From assembly GCA_036023115.1 (NCBI GenBank), contig JAYKKT010000074.1:8330501-8394500 (forward strand): a DNA stretch of 64,000 nt, written 5' to 3'. The notes under the pieces were generated by a model, which worked only from the letters and a program-made list of their open reading frames with translations, was not told the origin of the DNA and made no database searches. Each line of letters opens with the position of its first letter. Position 1 is the stretch's first letter. A program made the translations under genes and the position numbers. The DNA comes from Brasenia schreberi (taxonomy: Eukaryota; Streptophyta; Magnoliopsida; Nymphaeales; Cabombaceae). Shown one piece after another: positions 1 through 10,715 of this stretch.

Positions 1-1018
1 TTTATAAAACTGTATTAGAAGCAATTTTCCTGTTTTAGATGGATTTAAATGTGCATGATTGATAAATATTTTATTGATATTTATAAAATGATGTTCGCAA
101 TTATGAGTTATTTGATATGCTTTTGAAGTAAAACTTGTTTACGACTTTGGTTGATAAAGAGCATGTTTTGATATGCATGTGTTCTATGAACATGGTATTT
201 AAAGGTGTAGATATGGATTTAAATATTTGTGGATCTAGATTTGATTTATGAATGTAATGAACTATAATTGGTTTTAGAAAGGTAATGATGTATGAATATA
301 TGAGTTGTATTTGTATGGATTGTGTAGGGTTTCTATATATTTGAAGTTTCCTCAGGCGATCCGATTTGAAGCGAATCAAGACTGTATTCCCATGCACTCT
401 ACCATGAGAGTCAGCATGGTTACTGTCTTAAACGGGGTTACCGAGGTCACATTAGGAAGGGTTGGACGACTCCTATGACCTTTGGGACATAAACAGTATG
501 GGCTATAATTATCGTAACTAATGATGTATGTATGCATGTGTAAATGTGTGAGTATGAATTTGAGATCATGATTTAAAAATTAAACTATAATTTGTTATGA
601 AATGATTGTGAAATTATGTATAGTTTTAGTATAAATTTTGTTTAAATATGTTTAACCTCCCTAGTGAGCTATTTGTAGGAGCTCACCTTATTATTTTACA
701 GTTCATCCTAAACCTAGAACTTTGAAGGCGCATAGAGTAGAGTGGCACTTGGATAGAACTATCCTTTTATTTTAGATGGTGTGATAAGTATTAGACGATT
801 TAAAAAATCTTGTTATTCGGGGTTGCGTTTGGTGAACCCACACCATTTTGGGCGTAATGTTTAGAATTTTGGTACGAGTATTTATTTAAGCTAGATATTT
901 CATTGAGTTAAATTAAATTATGATTGTATTTGGCTATTGCTCACGATAATATCTGCACGAAAAGCGGCCATGGCATCGGCTCGGGCCGGGTCCTAGTCGC
1001 GATCCAAGCAGGTGTGAC
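1..1018 (+). repeat. LTR-retrotransposon LTR remnant, copy 1 (cut by window edge)
   Basis: This stretch aligns almost end to end with 37676-38709. Shared landmarks are CCTCAGGCGATCCG, GGGGTTACCGAGGTCAC, CAGTATGGGCT and the terminal GGTGTGACA. A GC-rich end closing in TGACA after a long AT-rich body is typical of gypsy-type LTRs in plants. No gag-pol coding sequence is seen beside it, so it is a solo LTR or fragment. Its right edge lies in what would be intron 3 of the TOC34 gene on the other strand. Confidence 0.6.
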
Positions 1019-1175
1019 AAAACATCTATAGTTTTATTCAAAAGAAACGTGTGAATCCAATAAAGAATATCAATTGAAAACTACAAAGAGAAAACTGCTC
1101 CAACATGATAATACAAATTCAAAATTCTTTTCATATAATTCAGAAGATATTCTTTTCAGAGGCTTAAAGTTTGAC

Positions 1176-1729
1176 CGTTTTATGATATCGATAGCGTGCT
1201 CATTAACATATCCCCCCTCAATCAGCCCTGGTGTGTCGATGATGTTCAATGTAAATCCTGCCCTTCTACGATAACACATGACTGGCCCCATTGCCTCTGC
1301 CTACTCCACAGATAAATTGGAAAGATTACAAGAGGAATGTTGGATGACATGTACAATGTGCAAAGGTTGAAAACACCAAACAGAGTTAGTCTCAGGATTG
1401 CAATTTTCAGACCTGGAAGGTACTGACTGTAGCAACCCTCTCTCCTACTATAGAGTTCACAGTAGAAGATTTACCCACACCACTATTTCCCATCACAAGA
1501 ATCGTCAACGTACTTACATTCTGTTGTCAAATCACCAAAAAACGCAAATCAATGCTACAGCAAAAGCAAAACAGAGATACGGAAATGTTGAATTTCATTT
1601 GGTAGCGCAAGAGATGAAGGATAATCGCACTTCTTGCTTCAACTTTCCTAGTAGTCCGAGTAGCTTGTCCTGAGTTGCAGCTGGGAACTGCTGAATGCTC
1701 GTCCACTCATTAATCAATTGAGATGCCAT
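1176..1729 (-). CDS. TOC34: TOC34/TOC33 chloroplast import receptor GTPase, exons 1-3 (partial)
   Basis: TOC34 is a GTPase of the chloroplast outer envelope that recognises preproteins at the TOC translocon. Three minus-strand exons can be read: 1729-1631 (33 codons, starting MASQLINEWTSIQQFPAATQ), 1520-1413 (36 codons) and 1300-1176. All junctions have GT/AG, and the joined frame stays open. Exon 2 carries the P-loop GNSGVGKSS, which keeps the GxxxxGKS pattern. Exon 3 carries the switch II motif IIDTPG and continues GLIEGGYVN. Exon 3 ends in phase 2 after IIK and two bases of an Arg codon, where the family continues into the remaining G-domain. The last two thirds and the C-terminal membrane anchor are not in the window, and an LTR begins 157 bases downstream. 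The gene may continue to the left with the LTR in intron 3, or it may be truncated. The family assignment is very secure; whether the gene is functional is not. Confidence 0.85.
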
Positions 1730-2145
1730 TCAACACGCAAGGAAAATGACGAATCCCCAAGAAAATGTATCTATGACCAAAGAAAGAAAAGATATAAGCA
1801 TTACAGAAAGGAGGGAAATTCTGAAACTTTCCCGCTTAATTATTTCAAAAACTGGTTATTTGTTATACCAAGCTAAACTCCGACGACCAACAAACGTCAT
1901 AAATCCCACCAGTTCGAACGACCCTTTACTATTGAACACACGCACACACACAGAGTATTGAAACTTAGGGTTTTCATACCAGAAAAGTCGCGGAGCTTCG
2001 GGCTGCGTGGAGAGAGGAGAAGAACCTGTGTTCTCCCTCTCTGGAGGGACCGAAGACGGCCTTATGATTCCTCTCTCTCTCTCTCTCGCTCGCTGGTGAC
2101 GAGCCTGAATCCTATAATTGGCAATGTCGGTTCCATTCACTAAAG
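1730..2145 (-). promoter_or_regulatory. Probable TOC34 leader/proximal promoter
   Basis: This is the sequence just upstream of the TOC34 start codon. It includes a CT-rich tract at 2070-2095 (GA on the coding strand), which is common in plant leaders. I see no convincing TATA box, and no coding sequence on either strand. Confidence 0.3.
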
Positions 2146-2342
2146 ATCTATTTACCCGTGTGAAGAAAAACCTATTTACTTGATAGTCAATTTAATCAAG
2201 ATACTATGCACACATTATTAAGCTTCCAAAAGACACCTTTTAGCAGCTGTCTAGTTCAGAAAAGAAGTTTTTAGTATAACGTCCTTTAACAAACTTCATC
2301 TGTAGCTTTTCTGTTCTCACTAATATAATTAGGTATACTTGC

Positions 2343-2803
2343 AGAAAATCTACACAATTCTACCAGAAGCTCGGATGCAACCGGCACCAGGGCCAGTATA
2401 TTTTTCACATACCGCTGCCAGAATTTTCCTACTTTGATGAGTCGAACTTTACTGGTGTTAAGCAAGAGGGGATCGGCTCACCGAGAATAAATTCAGGTTT
2501 CTTCACAACTATAGTGCAAGCAAGGAACGTAAAGGTCATTTTCGTAGGGCACGATCACATTAATGATTTCTGTGGTAAAATATCTGGAATAGGGTTGTGT
2601 TATGCAGGAGGCTTTGGTTATCATGCTTATGGAAAGCTGGGTGGTCTAGAAGAGCAAGGGTGGTGCATGTTTCCTTGGAAAGAAACAAGGCCACGGATGC
2701 CTGGGGTGGAGTTCAATCAATCCAAACGTGGAAGCATTTAGATGACCAACATCTTTCTACCATCGACATGCAAACGCTGTGGCAGAAGCAACCTTGTTCT
2801 GGT
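2343..2803 (+). pseudogene. Purple acid phosphatase (PAP28/29-like) 3' fragment, frameshifted
   Basis: The fragment encodes the C-terminal part of the single-domain plant purple acid phosphatases often called probable inactive PAPs. Readable pieces in order are PAPGPVYF, LPEFSYFDESNFTGVKQEGI, a short link, then VKVIFVGHDHINDFCGKISG, LCYAGGFGYHAYGK, AGWSRRARVV and KHLDDQHLSTID. The GHDH metal-site motif remains. One extra base after VYF (about 2404) and one missing base after AYGK (about 2635) break the frame. No upstream catalytic part and no start codon are seen. It lies head-to-head with the TOC34 leader. The family is clear from the motifs, but the exact PAP subclass is inferred from memory of PAP28/29 sequences. 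Confidence 0.75.
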
Positions 2804-3039
2804 AAGCTTCAAAATTCCATTTTGACGCTAGCTATCAGACAAATCAACTTCGTAGAGTAATATACATATAGATCCTAATAAACCCGTCTCCATTGCAATT
2901 GTCAAGGAGTTTAAGAACGCATATTCCTACTGTTCGCGTTTACCTTTATCTACCGTGTAACCTTTTCATGACATGGTGGTCATATGCAGAAAAGAGGTAA
3001 GTAGGACATTTCAGAATTATGGAGTATAGTTATAATTAG

Positions 3040-4283
3040 GTTACAAAGAACTTAGTCCTCTTAATCGAGTATAGTGAATAATTTATGGAGAATGTCTTCG
3101 TATTTTCAATATGAACGGATGTGGAAGGTAAGGAAGCTAGTCATAGATAATAAGATTCGTATTAGTTCTTAAAATGTCGGAACATTATCTGGTAAGCTAA
3201 TGGAGGTGCTAGATGCTATGATTCAGAGAAAGATTCATATTATATGTTTACAAGAGACAAAGTGGGTTGGAGAAAAAGCAAGGGAGATAGAGGAAATAGG
3301 TTTTAAATTATGCTACTTAAGTAAAAAAAAAAAAAGCTCGAAACGGAGTTAGTATTATCATAAATAAAGATTTAAAGGATACTATAGTAGGCATACAACG
3401 ATATGGTGACCAAATCACGACGTTAAAATTAGTGTTAGGACCAGAGGTTTTCAATATAATTTGTACTTACGCACCTTAAGTAGGACTAGAAGATAATATA
3501 AAGACAACCTTAGATAAGGTGATTTAAAGGATTCCACAAAGAGAGATGATTTGTTTAGGAGGAGACTTAAATAGACATGTCCGTAAAGAGGCATTAGAAT
3601 ATCAAGGTATTCATGAAAACTTTAGTTTTGGGGATATAAATGAGGAAGGTAGGGAGATTTTAAATTTTGCTATGGCATTTGATAAAACGAGATGAACATT
3701 TAATTACTTATAAGAGTGGCTTATCACAAACACAAATTGATTACTTTAATTGTAAAAAAAAAGGATAGAGCGTGTTGTAAAGATTGCAAGGTAATTCAAG
3801 GAGAAAGCTTAACCAACCAACATCGACTTTTAGTTATGGATTTATAAATTAAAAAAATAGACAAAGTAGAAAAGAGTGCATCAAACTATTCGGACTAAAT
3901 GGTGGAACCTCAAAAGCAAGAAAGAAGATATATTTAAACAGAAAGTCCTTTAGGGACATAATTAGAATTATGTTGGTATACCTTATCATATGTGAAACAA
4001 TATGACTATACATATTAGGAAAGTGACAAAAGATGTGTTAGGTGATTCTAGGGGAGATGTACCGGCATAAAAGAAGCTTAGTGGTGGATGAAGTGGTGCA
4101 AAATAAAATCAAGGCAAAGAGGGTATGTTACAAATTACATTATGCTAAGAAAACTGGTGAAACTTTAGAGACTTTTAAGAAAGTAAAGCAGGAAGCGAAA
4201 ATGGCCGTTAGTGAAGGAAAAGCTAAAATTTGGGAGGATTTATATAAAAAAACTCAGCTCAAAAAAGGGTGAAAGAGATATTT
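3040..4283 (+). mobile_element. RTE-clade LINE copy A, endonuclease part, degenerate
   Basis: It matches the 5' half of the better copy at 55704-58928, from the end of the 5' leader through the endonuclease (EEP) domain into the linker before reverse transcriptase. It stops at about 4283 and has no RT. Many stops, an A-run insertion near 3330 and small deletions make it non-coding. A residual frame at 4042-4272 corresponds to the basic linker VVQNKIKAKRVCYKLHYAKK. Confidence 0.8.
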
Positions 4284-4799
4284 TTAAATAAGTTGCACTT
4301 ATGAATCCCTTACAGTTTCTCTGTCTTATTGCACATGTTTTTTCTTTTTCTCAATAGACAAACATAATTCACTGTGCAGCTTTTGTTGAGTTATATATGG
4401 TAGTGGGGCAAGTTGCAACACGCTTAAGATGAGATGGGGATACTTGAAAGGTTGTTTGGACACTTGAGGTGCAGGCTAGACAAAGACATGGTGAAACCAT
4501 GTGAGATTAGTTTCATGTTCTTTGATTTTCGACACCACAGCGACAATAAGAAATCCCATCGCCGATGGCCGAGTAAAGGTATCCTTGGCTTACAACACCC
4601 ACCAACAACTTGCTGCGACTGGCAATCCCTAATACTGCACATAGGTTTGGACCTTGGCAACAAATAACAGATCCTTGATTTGGATGCTTTTGGGGAATTC
4701 ATGCCATCATGACTCTGCTTTACTGTGGCGAGGCAGGGCAAAATGCATAATTTGAACTCAGAATCTTTTGTTGATTGACAATTTAAACTTAACTCTGGG
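4284..4799. other. Unassigned spacer between two LINE copies
   Basis: About 515 bases of higher-complexity DNA with modest open frames on both strands (for example 4434-4667 plus). I recognise no domain in them. It may be host sequence originally outside the LINE copies, or a fragment of an unknown gene. Confidence 0.3.
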
Positions 4800-7378
4800 G
4801 ATCACCCTTGCATGGCCGATCCTAAGGCCGGATAAAGGAGGAGGGTTGTATTAGGCTTTCGACAACAAGCATAAAATTTTGTCAGATTTTTATACCATGG
4901 ATTATACAAATTATGACTATTGTGTTGAGGCATCCCCTCTTAGTGACACGACATAGAGCCTTAATACAGTGAAAAGTAAGAAAGAGACTCTACATTTTCG
5001 CCCGGATATAGTGAATCAATTGCAGAGAGGGTTCCAACATTATGGATGGATATGGGTAAAAAAGTTAGTCCTACTGCTCGAATGTAGTGAATAAAATGCA
5101 TAGAAGGTCTCCACATTTTCACCTTGATATCTTAATGCCTTTTTACCAACATGTTCATTTAAGTCTCCTCCTAAACAAATCATCTCTCTTTATAAAATTC
5201 TTTGAATCACCTTATCTAACTCCTCCTAAAAAGTCATATTTATACTATCTTCTAGTCATACTTGGAGTGCGTAAGCATAAACTATATTCAATTCTAACAC
5301 TGATTTAAACATCATGATTTGGTTATCATATCAATGGATGTCTATTACACTATTTTTTAAATATTTATTTATGATAATACCAACTTCGTTTCAAGCCTTT
5401 TTCTTTCCCAAATACCATAATTTAAACCTATATGCACAATCTACTTTGTTTTTCTCTAACACACTTTGTCTCTTGTAAACATAGGATATGAATTTTTCTC
5501 TAAATCATATTATCTATCACATTGATTAGCTTACTGGACAATGTTATGATATTGTAATAACCAATATGAATCTTATTATATAAGATTAGCTTTCTTATCC
5601 CCACATTGTAAACATTGGTTTTGAGGATATAAATGAGGAAGGTAGTGAGATTTTAAGTTTTGCTATGATATTTAATTTGTTTATAGTCAATACAATCTTC
5701 AAAAAACGAGATGAACATTTAATTACTTATAAGAGTGGCTTATCACAAACACAAATTGATTATTTTGTTTGTAGGAAAAAAGATACATTGTATTGTAAAG
5801 ATTTCAAGGTAATTCTAAGAGAAAGTTTTAACCACCCAACATCGACTTTTAGTTATGAATTTAGAAGTGAAAAAGTGGATAAATAAGAAAAGAGAGCATC
5901 GAGCTATTCAAACTAAATGGTGAAACCTCAAAAGCGAGAAAGAATGTATATTTAAAAGGAAAGTCCTTCAAAAATATGCTTGGAATTATATTGGTACACC
6001 TTATGATATGTGGAACAATACGACTATACATATTAGGAAAGTAGCGAAAAATGTGTTAGATAAATCTAAGAGAGGTGTACCGACACAAAAAGAAGTTTGG
6101 TAGTGGAGTGAAGTGGTGCAAAATAAAATCAAGGTAAAGAGGACATATTACAAATTACATTATGCTAAGAAAATTAATGAAACTTTAGATGCTTATAAGA
6201 AAGTAAATAAATAAGCAAAAAAGGTCATTAGTTAAGCAAAAGCTAAAATTTGAGAAAATTTATATAAAAAATCAACTCAAAAAAGGGTGAAAGAGATATT
6301 TTTAAGATAGTTAGGGTAGAAATAAAAAAACTAAGGATCTTAATTTTGTTAGATGCATCAAAGATAAAGATGAAAATTTTTTAGTGGCAAATGATGATAT
6401 AAAAAATAAATAAATAAACTATTTTTATAAGCTTTTTAATAAAAATAGATATGTCAGTATTAACTTAGGAGAGTTAGCAAAATAAAAAATATATATAAAC
6501 CACAATTTCTACCGACGTATTCAAAAAAATAAAGTCAAAGAGGCTCTTAAACATATGAAGGGTGATAAATCAATAGGACCAGACAATATTCATATAGAAG
6601 TTTGGAAAATCCTAGTAAAAGAAAGTATCACTTGGCCCAAAAAACTATTTAATAAAATATGGAGAAACCAAAAGATGTTCGAACAATAGAGAGGGAGTAC
6701 ACTTATACCTATATATAAGAACAAGAGAGACATTTAAAATTATGAAAATTATTAGGGTATAAAGTTAATGAGCCATACTAAGAAATTATGGGAAAGAATT
6801 ATCGAACGTACGTTAAGACGAGTATCAAGTACAATAGACAACCAATTTAGATTCATGTCATGCATATTTACTGTTGAAGTGATTCACCTTTTAAGAAGTC
6901 TTATGAAACATTTTAGAACAAAAAAGAAAAACCTCATATGATATTTATTGATATAAAAAAAGCTTACGATAGGATATCAAGAAATGTTCTTTTAAATAAT
7001 TTGGAAAAAAGAGATATCCCATTTACATATATAAATCTTATAAGAGACATGTATGATGGTGCAAAAACATGTGTAAGAACTCATGAAGGAATGACAAACT
7101 TCTTTGAAGTTAATATTCGGTTACATCAAGGATCAACTTTAAGTTTATACTTATTTATAATAGTGATGGATGAGTTAACAGAATATATTCAACATGACAT
7201 ACCTTGGTGTATATTATTTACAGCTGACATTGTATTAGTGGAGGAGTGCAAGGAAAAAGTTAATAGAAAATTCGAACTATGAAGAGAAATATTAAAAAGT
7301 AAAAGCTTCCAACTTACTAGAATAAAAACATAATATGTAAAATGTAAGTTTGATCATTTGGTTTACTTGAGAAACCTA
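4800..7378 (+). mobile_element. RTE-clade LINE copy B, 5' leader to reverse transcriptase
   Basis: It begins with the same 5' leader as the copy at 55704 (GATCACCCTTGCAT). It contains an inverted endonuclease segment (5124-5610), then resumes forward through the linker and RT. RT pieces readable at 6938-7282 include MIFIDIKKAYDR and [20 protein letters not shown]. The catalytic box, FADD in the other copy, reads FTAD here, so the polymerase would be dead. Homology stops near 7378, just after the Asp-box region. The missing 3' end matches 14775-15412. Confidence 0.85.
5124..5610 (-). mobile_element. Inverted endonuclease segment inside LINE copy B
   Basis: These roughly 487 bases read as the reverse complement of the endonuclease region that lies forward at about 56016-56515 in the other copy. 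Landmarks on the minus strand are a run matching ATAATAAGATTC at the right end and GATTTGTTTAGGAGGAGAC at the left. Sequence on both flanks is forward and collinear with the element, so this is a clean internal inversion. Confidence 0.8.
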
Positions 7379-9289
7379 CAGCGCACTGTAGATCCACCAC
7401 TGGCCGTGCCACTTCCCAAGCTGGCCTGCTGAAGCGTGTGTGTGTATATGCGTGTTGCAACAATGGAGAACCACATAGTACAACAAACTCACCTAAATCC
7501 CCTAGACGACGGTCATGGAAGTGTCTTCTTCTATGTGTGTTTATATGCGCATGTGTGTTTGTGGTGGGTGTGGATCCACAATGATATCTGAATCATACTT
7601 GAGACTCATACTCGAGTTGATTAAAACTGGAAGAGATATCTGAAACAAATAACTCATTGGGTGGGTGCGAAAGCAATCCGTTGGCACCCTCAGTGAGGCT
7701 AAATCCATTAAGTACGACACCAAATTCGGCTGCGTTGAACATCTTTTTGTTCTTCCACCTGGATCCAATGACCATAAAACCGTGGGCAACATCCCAAGAC
7801 CTCCCTGAATTTCTGACGATATTGAAACAGGGTCCTTCCATTTCGATTGGGTTAACCCGATGATCCACTGCGATCCCTCGCAACGTTCAACTTAGTTCTC
7901 TCCAGGTTTTCATGGACCCTGCCAGAAACCTATCGAGCTCTCCTAGAAATGCCCCTTCATTCTTTGGAGAAGTTGTGGTCTAGTGGGCTCGAAACGACCG
8001 TCTTTTCTATTCTGTTATCTGTGAAATAAGCCGGAGTTTAAGTCACCAGTCCAATGACTTGAGTCCACGTTAGGCATCCACGGGAACACAATAGAACTAT
8101 CAATGCTTAACAATCCTACCGTTGGCTACTGCCACATGACTCCTCAACTCACCAGACACAAGATAATGTGGCCCCATAAAAGCCTGCAATAACGATAGCA
8201 AAAAATAATTTGAAAATGAACAGGCTGGCATATTCAATAACCATCGTAGAACGAGATTTGCCATCGGAAATTCACAGAATTGGTCATCTAGATAAAAGAG
8301 TAGGGTCATACAATAGTACATCCAGTTTGAAAGAAGACAACACCCAAGTGGCACTTCTCAACAGTTGCAGATTACACCCAAACTTATACAAAACGCAAAG
8401 ACGATGATTGATTGGTTGGTGGAAAAGAAACAAGTCGGTCCACAATCGTACAATTTACATTCATTTTCATGAAGGCTCGAAATAACAGCTACCACCAAAA
8501 GTCAATGATGGGCAGAGAAGTTGAGGTGCGCGTGCCTCCAAGAACAGTTCAACCAATCTTCGCCGATTTCAGAATACAGCAAACTGTGACCATAACCAGT
8601 ACACTATCCCTGCAGCAAAACAAAAGAAAAACCTTCAGATTCGCAGTAAAACAAAGGTAGAGGAACGAAAACCAAAGGAAACATAATGATATAAATGTTC
8701 AACTCTTCTGCCTGTCCGGTACACGTCTGAAACTCCTGCAAAATAATATGTGACTTCAGAAAACAATATTTCATGATCGACAACGGTCTAGAAAACAAGC
8801 AATCAACCCAAAACTCTCTAATTTCTCAGAGAAGAGAAGGCAAAACACTACCAGCTTATCAAATATTCAGGCTTCACCTGCTTTGTTAAAACCTGCAACC
8901 TTTTCAATTCAATCGGAGGCGACATAAAGGTACACAGAAAATACTACCACATACAAGCAATCAACCAAACCGCAGAACATTAATCAAACAATTATTATGA
9001 TGAACCATGAATCAAAGCATAGAATTACTCAATATCAAGAGCAAGTGAAGCCTGAAACCTTCCCCAATAAGCACAAGAATAGAATAAAAGATGCTTATTC
9101 CCAAGATTATGGATTGTCAAGAGTTACAACAGCTAGTGGTTCAACATAAGTTAAAAGATTAAGTAACAGATTGTCTCTCCTACTATCACATATGTAACGA
9201 CTCCGCCACCTTAAACAAGAGGCGCCTTAAGTTCATGTCCACCATACCCAAAAACTCAAGCCCCACAAAAGGGAAAAACTAGTATCAGA
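7379..9289. other. Intergenic/unassigned, possibly 3' UTR of the gene at 9290-9718
   Basis: The left end (7379-7400) resembles a dispersed motif also seen near 35470 (GTAGATCCACCACTGG versus a diverged form). Open frames at 7593-7883 (minus) and 8210-8660 (plus) have no recognisable domain. Part of this could be untranslated exon of the minus-strand gene at 9290-9718, but I cannot place a polyadenylation site. Confidence 0.3.
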
Positions 9290-9718
9290 CTAACTCAGAT
9301 CCATCCCATCTCCATTTTGGCTGCAAATTGGAGCAACCGCAGAGAATGACCTCTCAAAAGGTGAAGTATGCAGGCGCACATCACGCCTGCGCTTAAAAGA
9401 ACAGACGTCAGAATTCTCTGCTTCGAGCTTCCTCCGGACTCCCCTGACAGCCTGTTCTTCTGCTGGTGTAAGAGGGAAAATCTGGCCACTCACTCTGCAA
9501 AGAGAACTATGGTTGTCATACAAAATTCTCTGGTTACAGTTTTTATCACAGATATGGGTAATCCCTGTTAGTTTGCACCGATAAACGTTCCCACACACAC
9601 GCTCATTTTGACAGTGCCTATCACACTTGTGACTCTGTCGACCGTCTTCGCGATTGAGAATACTCGACAGAAAAATAACATTGGTTGGCTCGGCAACCAT
9701 TTTTCCAAATACCTCCAT
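9290..9718 (-). CDS. Small Cys/His-rich nuclear-type protein, 142 aa, family not named with certainty
   Basis: A complete single-exon frame from ATG at 9718 to TAG, starting MEVFGKMVAEPTNVIFLSSI. The middle has paired Cys/His residues that look like a zinc-binding fold: HKCDRHC, then VCGNVYRCKLTG, then THICDKNCNQR, then LCRVSG. These are followed by FPLTPAEEQAVRGVRRKL and a basic KRRR patch that could be a nuclear localisation signal. The end, SPFERSFSAVAPICSQ, is Ser/Pro-rich. The organisation recalls short plant proteins related to the C-terminal part of the F-box protein SKIP31, but that link is from memory and tentative. An upstream in-frame extension without ATG exists, so the ATG at 9718 is the best start. 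A leader intron, an acceptor 51 bases upstream and a TATA box support a real gene. It lies between two halves of one LINE. Confidence 0.7.
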   Translation of the reverse strand: MEVFGKMVAEPTNVIFLSSILNREDGRQSHKCDRHCQNERVCGNVYRCKLTGITHICDKNCNQRILYDNHSSLCRVSGQIFPLTPAEEQAVRGVRRKLEAENSDVCSFKRRRDVRLHTSPFERSFSAVAPICSQNGDGMDLS

Positions 9719-10690
9719 CTCAGCAGCCTTCGTTTTCGTAAACACCGTTAGGTATCAAAGGCCCTTTTCTGCACGTCAAAATAGAGAGAGCACAAAGTCA
9801 AATACCAGCAACGTTCTCTGATACTGAAACAGATGGAAGCCACTTTACGGGAGACATAATCTGTTTGAGAACTCTAGTCTAACATTCAAGTTACAAACAT
9901 GGAAGGAAGGAACATCAAGGACACGGGAAGAAGCACGCGAGGTTCAGCCATTAATGGGATATCCTGTAACATAATTCATTGCTGCACAAAAAGAATCACG
10001 CACAAAGCAGCCTCTTCTTCACCTTGGCCGACGCATTATTTCCATCATATACAACAAAATACAGAAACTGAAGCGCACAGAAATGACCGCTAGAAAACCA
10101 AATTTCAGCTTTACAACAAACAAGAACGCCCAAGAATAAGAGAGACGCCTTCCGAGAGTGAAGCTCAACCAAGACCGAACCAAAAACGAAGCAAAGAAAG
10201 CTCACCAGACCCATAAGAAAACGTAGTGAATTAACATACAAGACGCTAACTACACAAAGCAGCTAAAAGTAACAGATTCCACATCCAGAAAGATAAAATT
10301 TGAAAGCCAACCCAAAGCTCCAGCAAACTAAAAGAGCTAAACCCCAGAGAGGCAAAATCAGGAAAGCGGGAGCTTGAACATTAGATCTAAACCTTAAAAC
10401 GTACTCAATCCGGAGAAAAAGTAAAAGGAAATTCCCCAAGAAAAGGGGAAAAAGAGAAAGCCTAGACAAAAAGAACAAAACCTGATGTGTGTGTCTGAGA
10501 GAGAGAGAACTTACACGCTCCTCCGGCAATCGATCGGAAACGTATCTTCGAAGATGAGGAAAAGCGAGCTCCGTCTGATGGGGAAGAACAGAAACAGAAA
10601 CCCTAACGGGAAGCGAAGAAGAAAAAGGATGGAAGGAGAACCTGCCACGCCCTCCGAGTCAACCGTTCCGCGCCGATCAGATGGGCCGAA
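9719..10690 (-). other. Leader exon and leader intron of the Cys/His-rich gene
   Basis: On the minus strand a leader exon (about 10680-10482) ends ATCAG followed by GTTTTG. An acceptor CGTGCAG precedes 9768, giving a leader intron of about 713 bases (10481-9769). The leader exon has GA repeats. Leader introns of this size are common in constitutively expressed plant genes. Boundaries are inferred from splice-site consensus only. Confidence 0.5.
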
Positions 10691-10705
10691 GGCAAAGGCG
10701 ATCGC

Positions 10706-10715
10706 ATATTTATAG
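10706..10715 (-). promoter_or_regulatory. TATA box for the Cys/His-rich gene
   Basis: CTATAAATAT on the minus strand, about 25-35 bases before the inferred start of the GA-rich leader. Confidence 0.5.
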
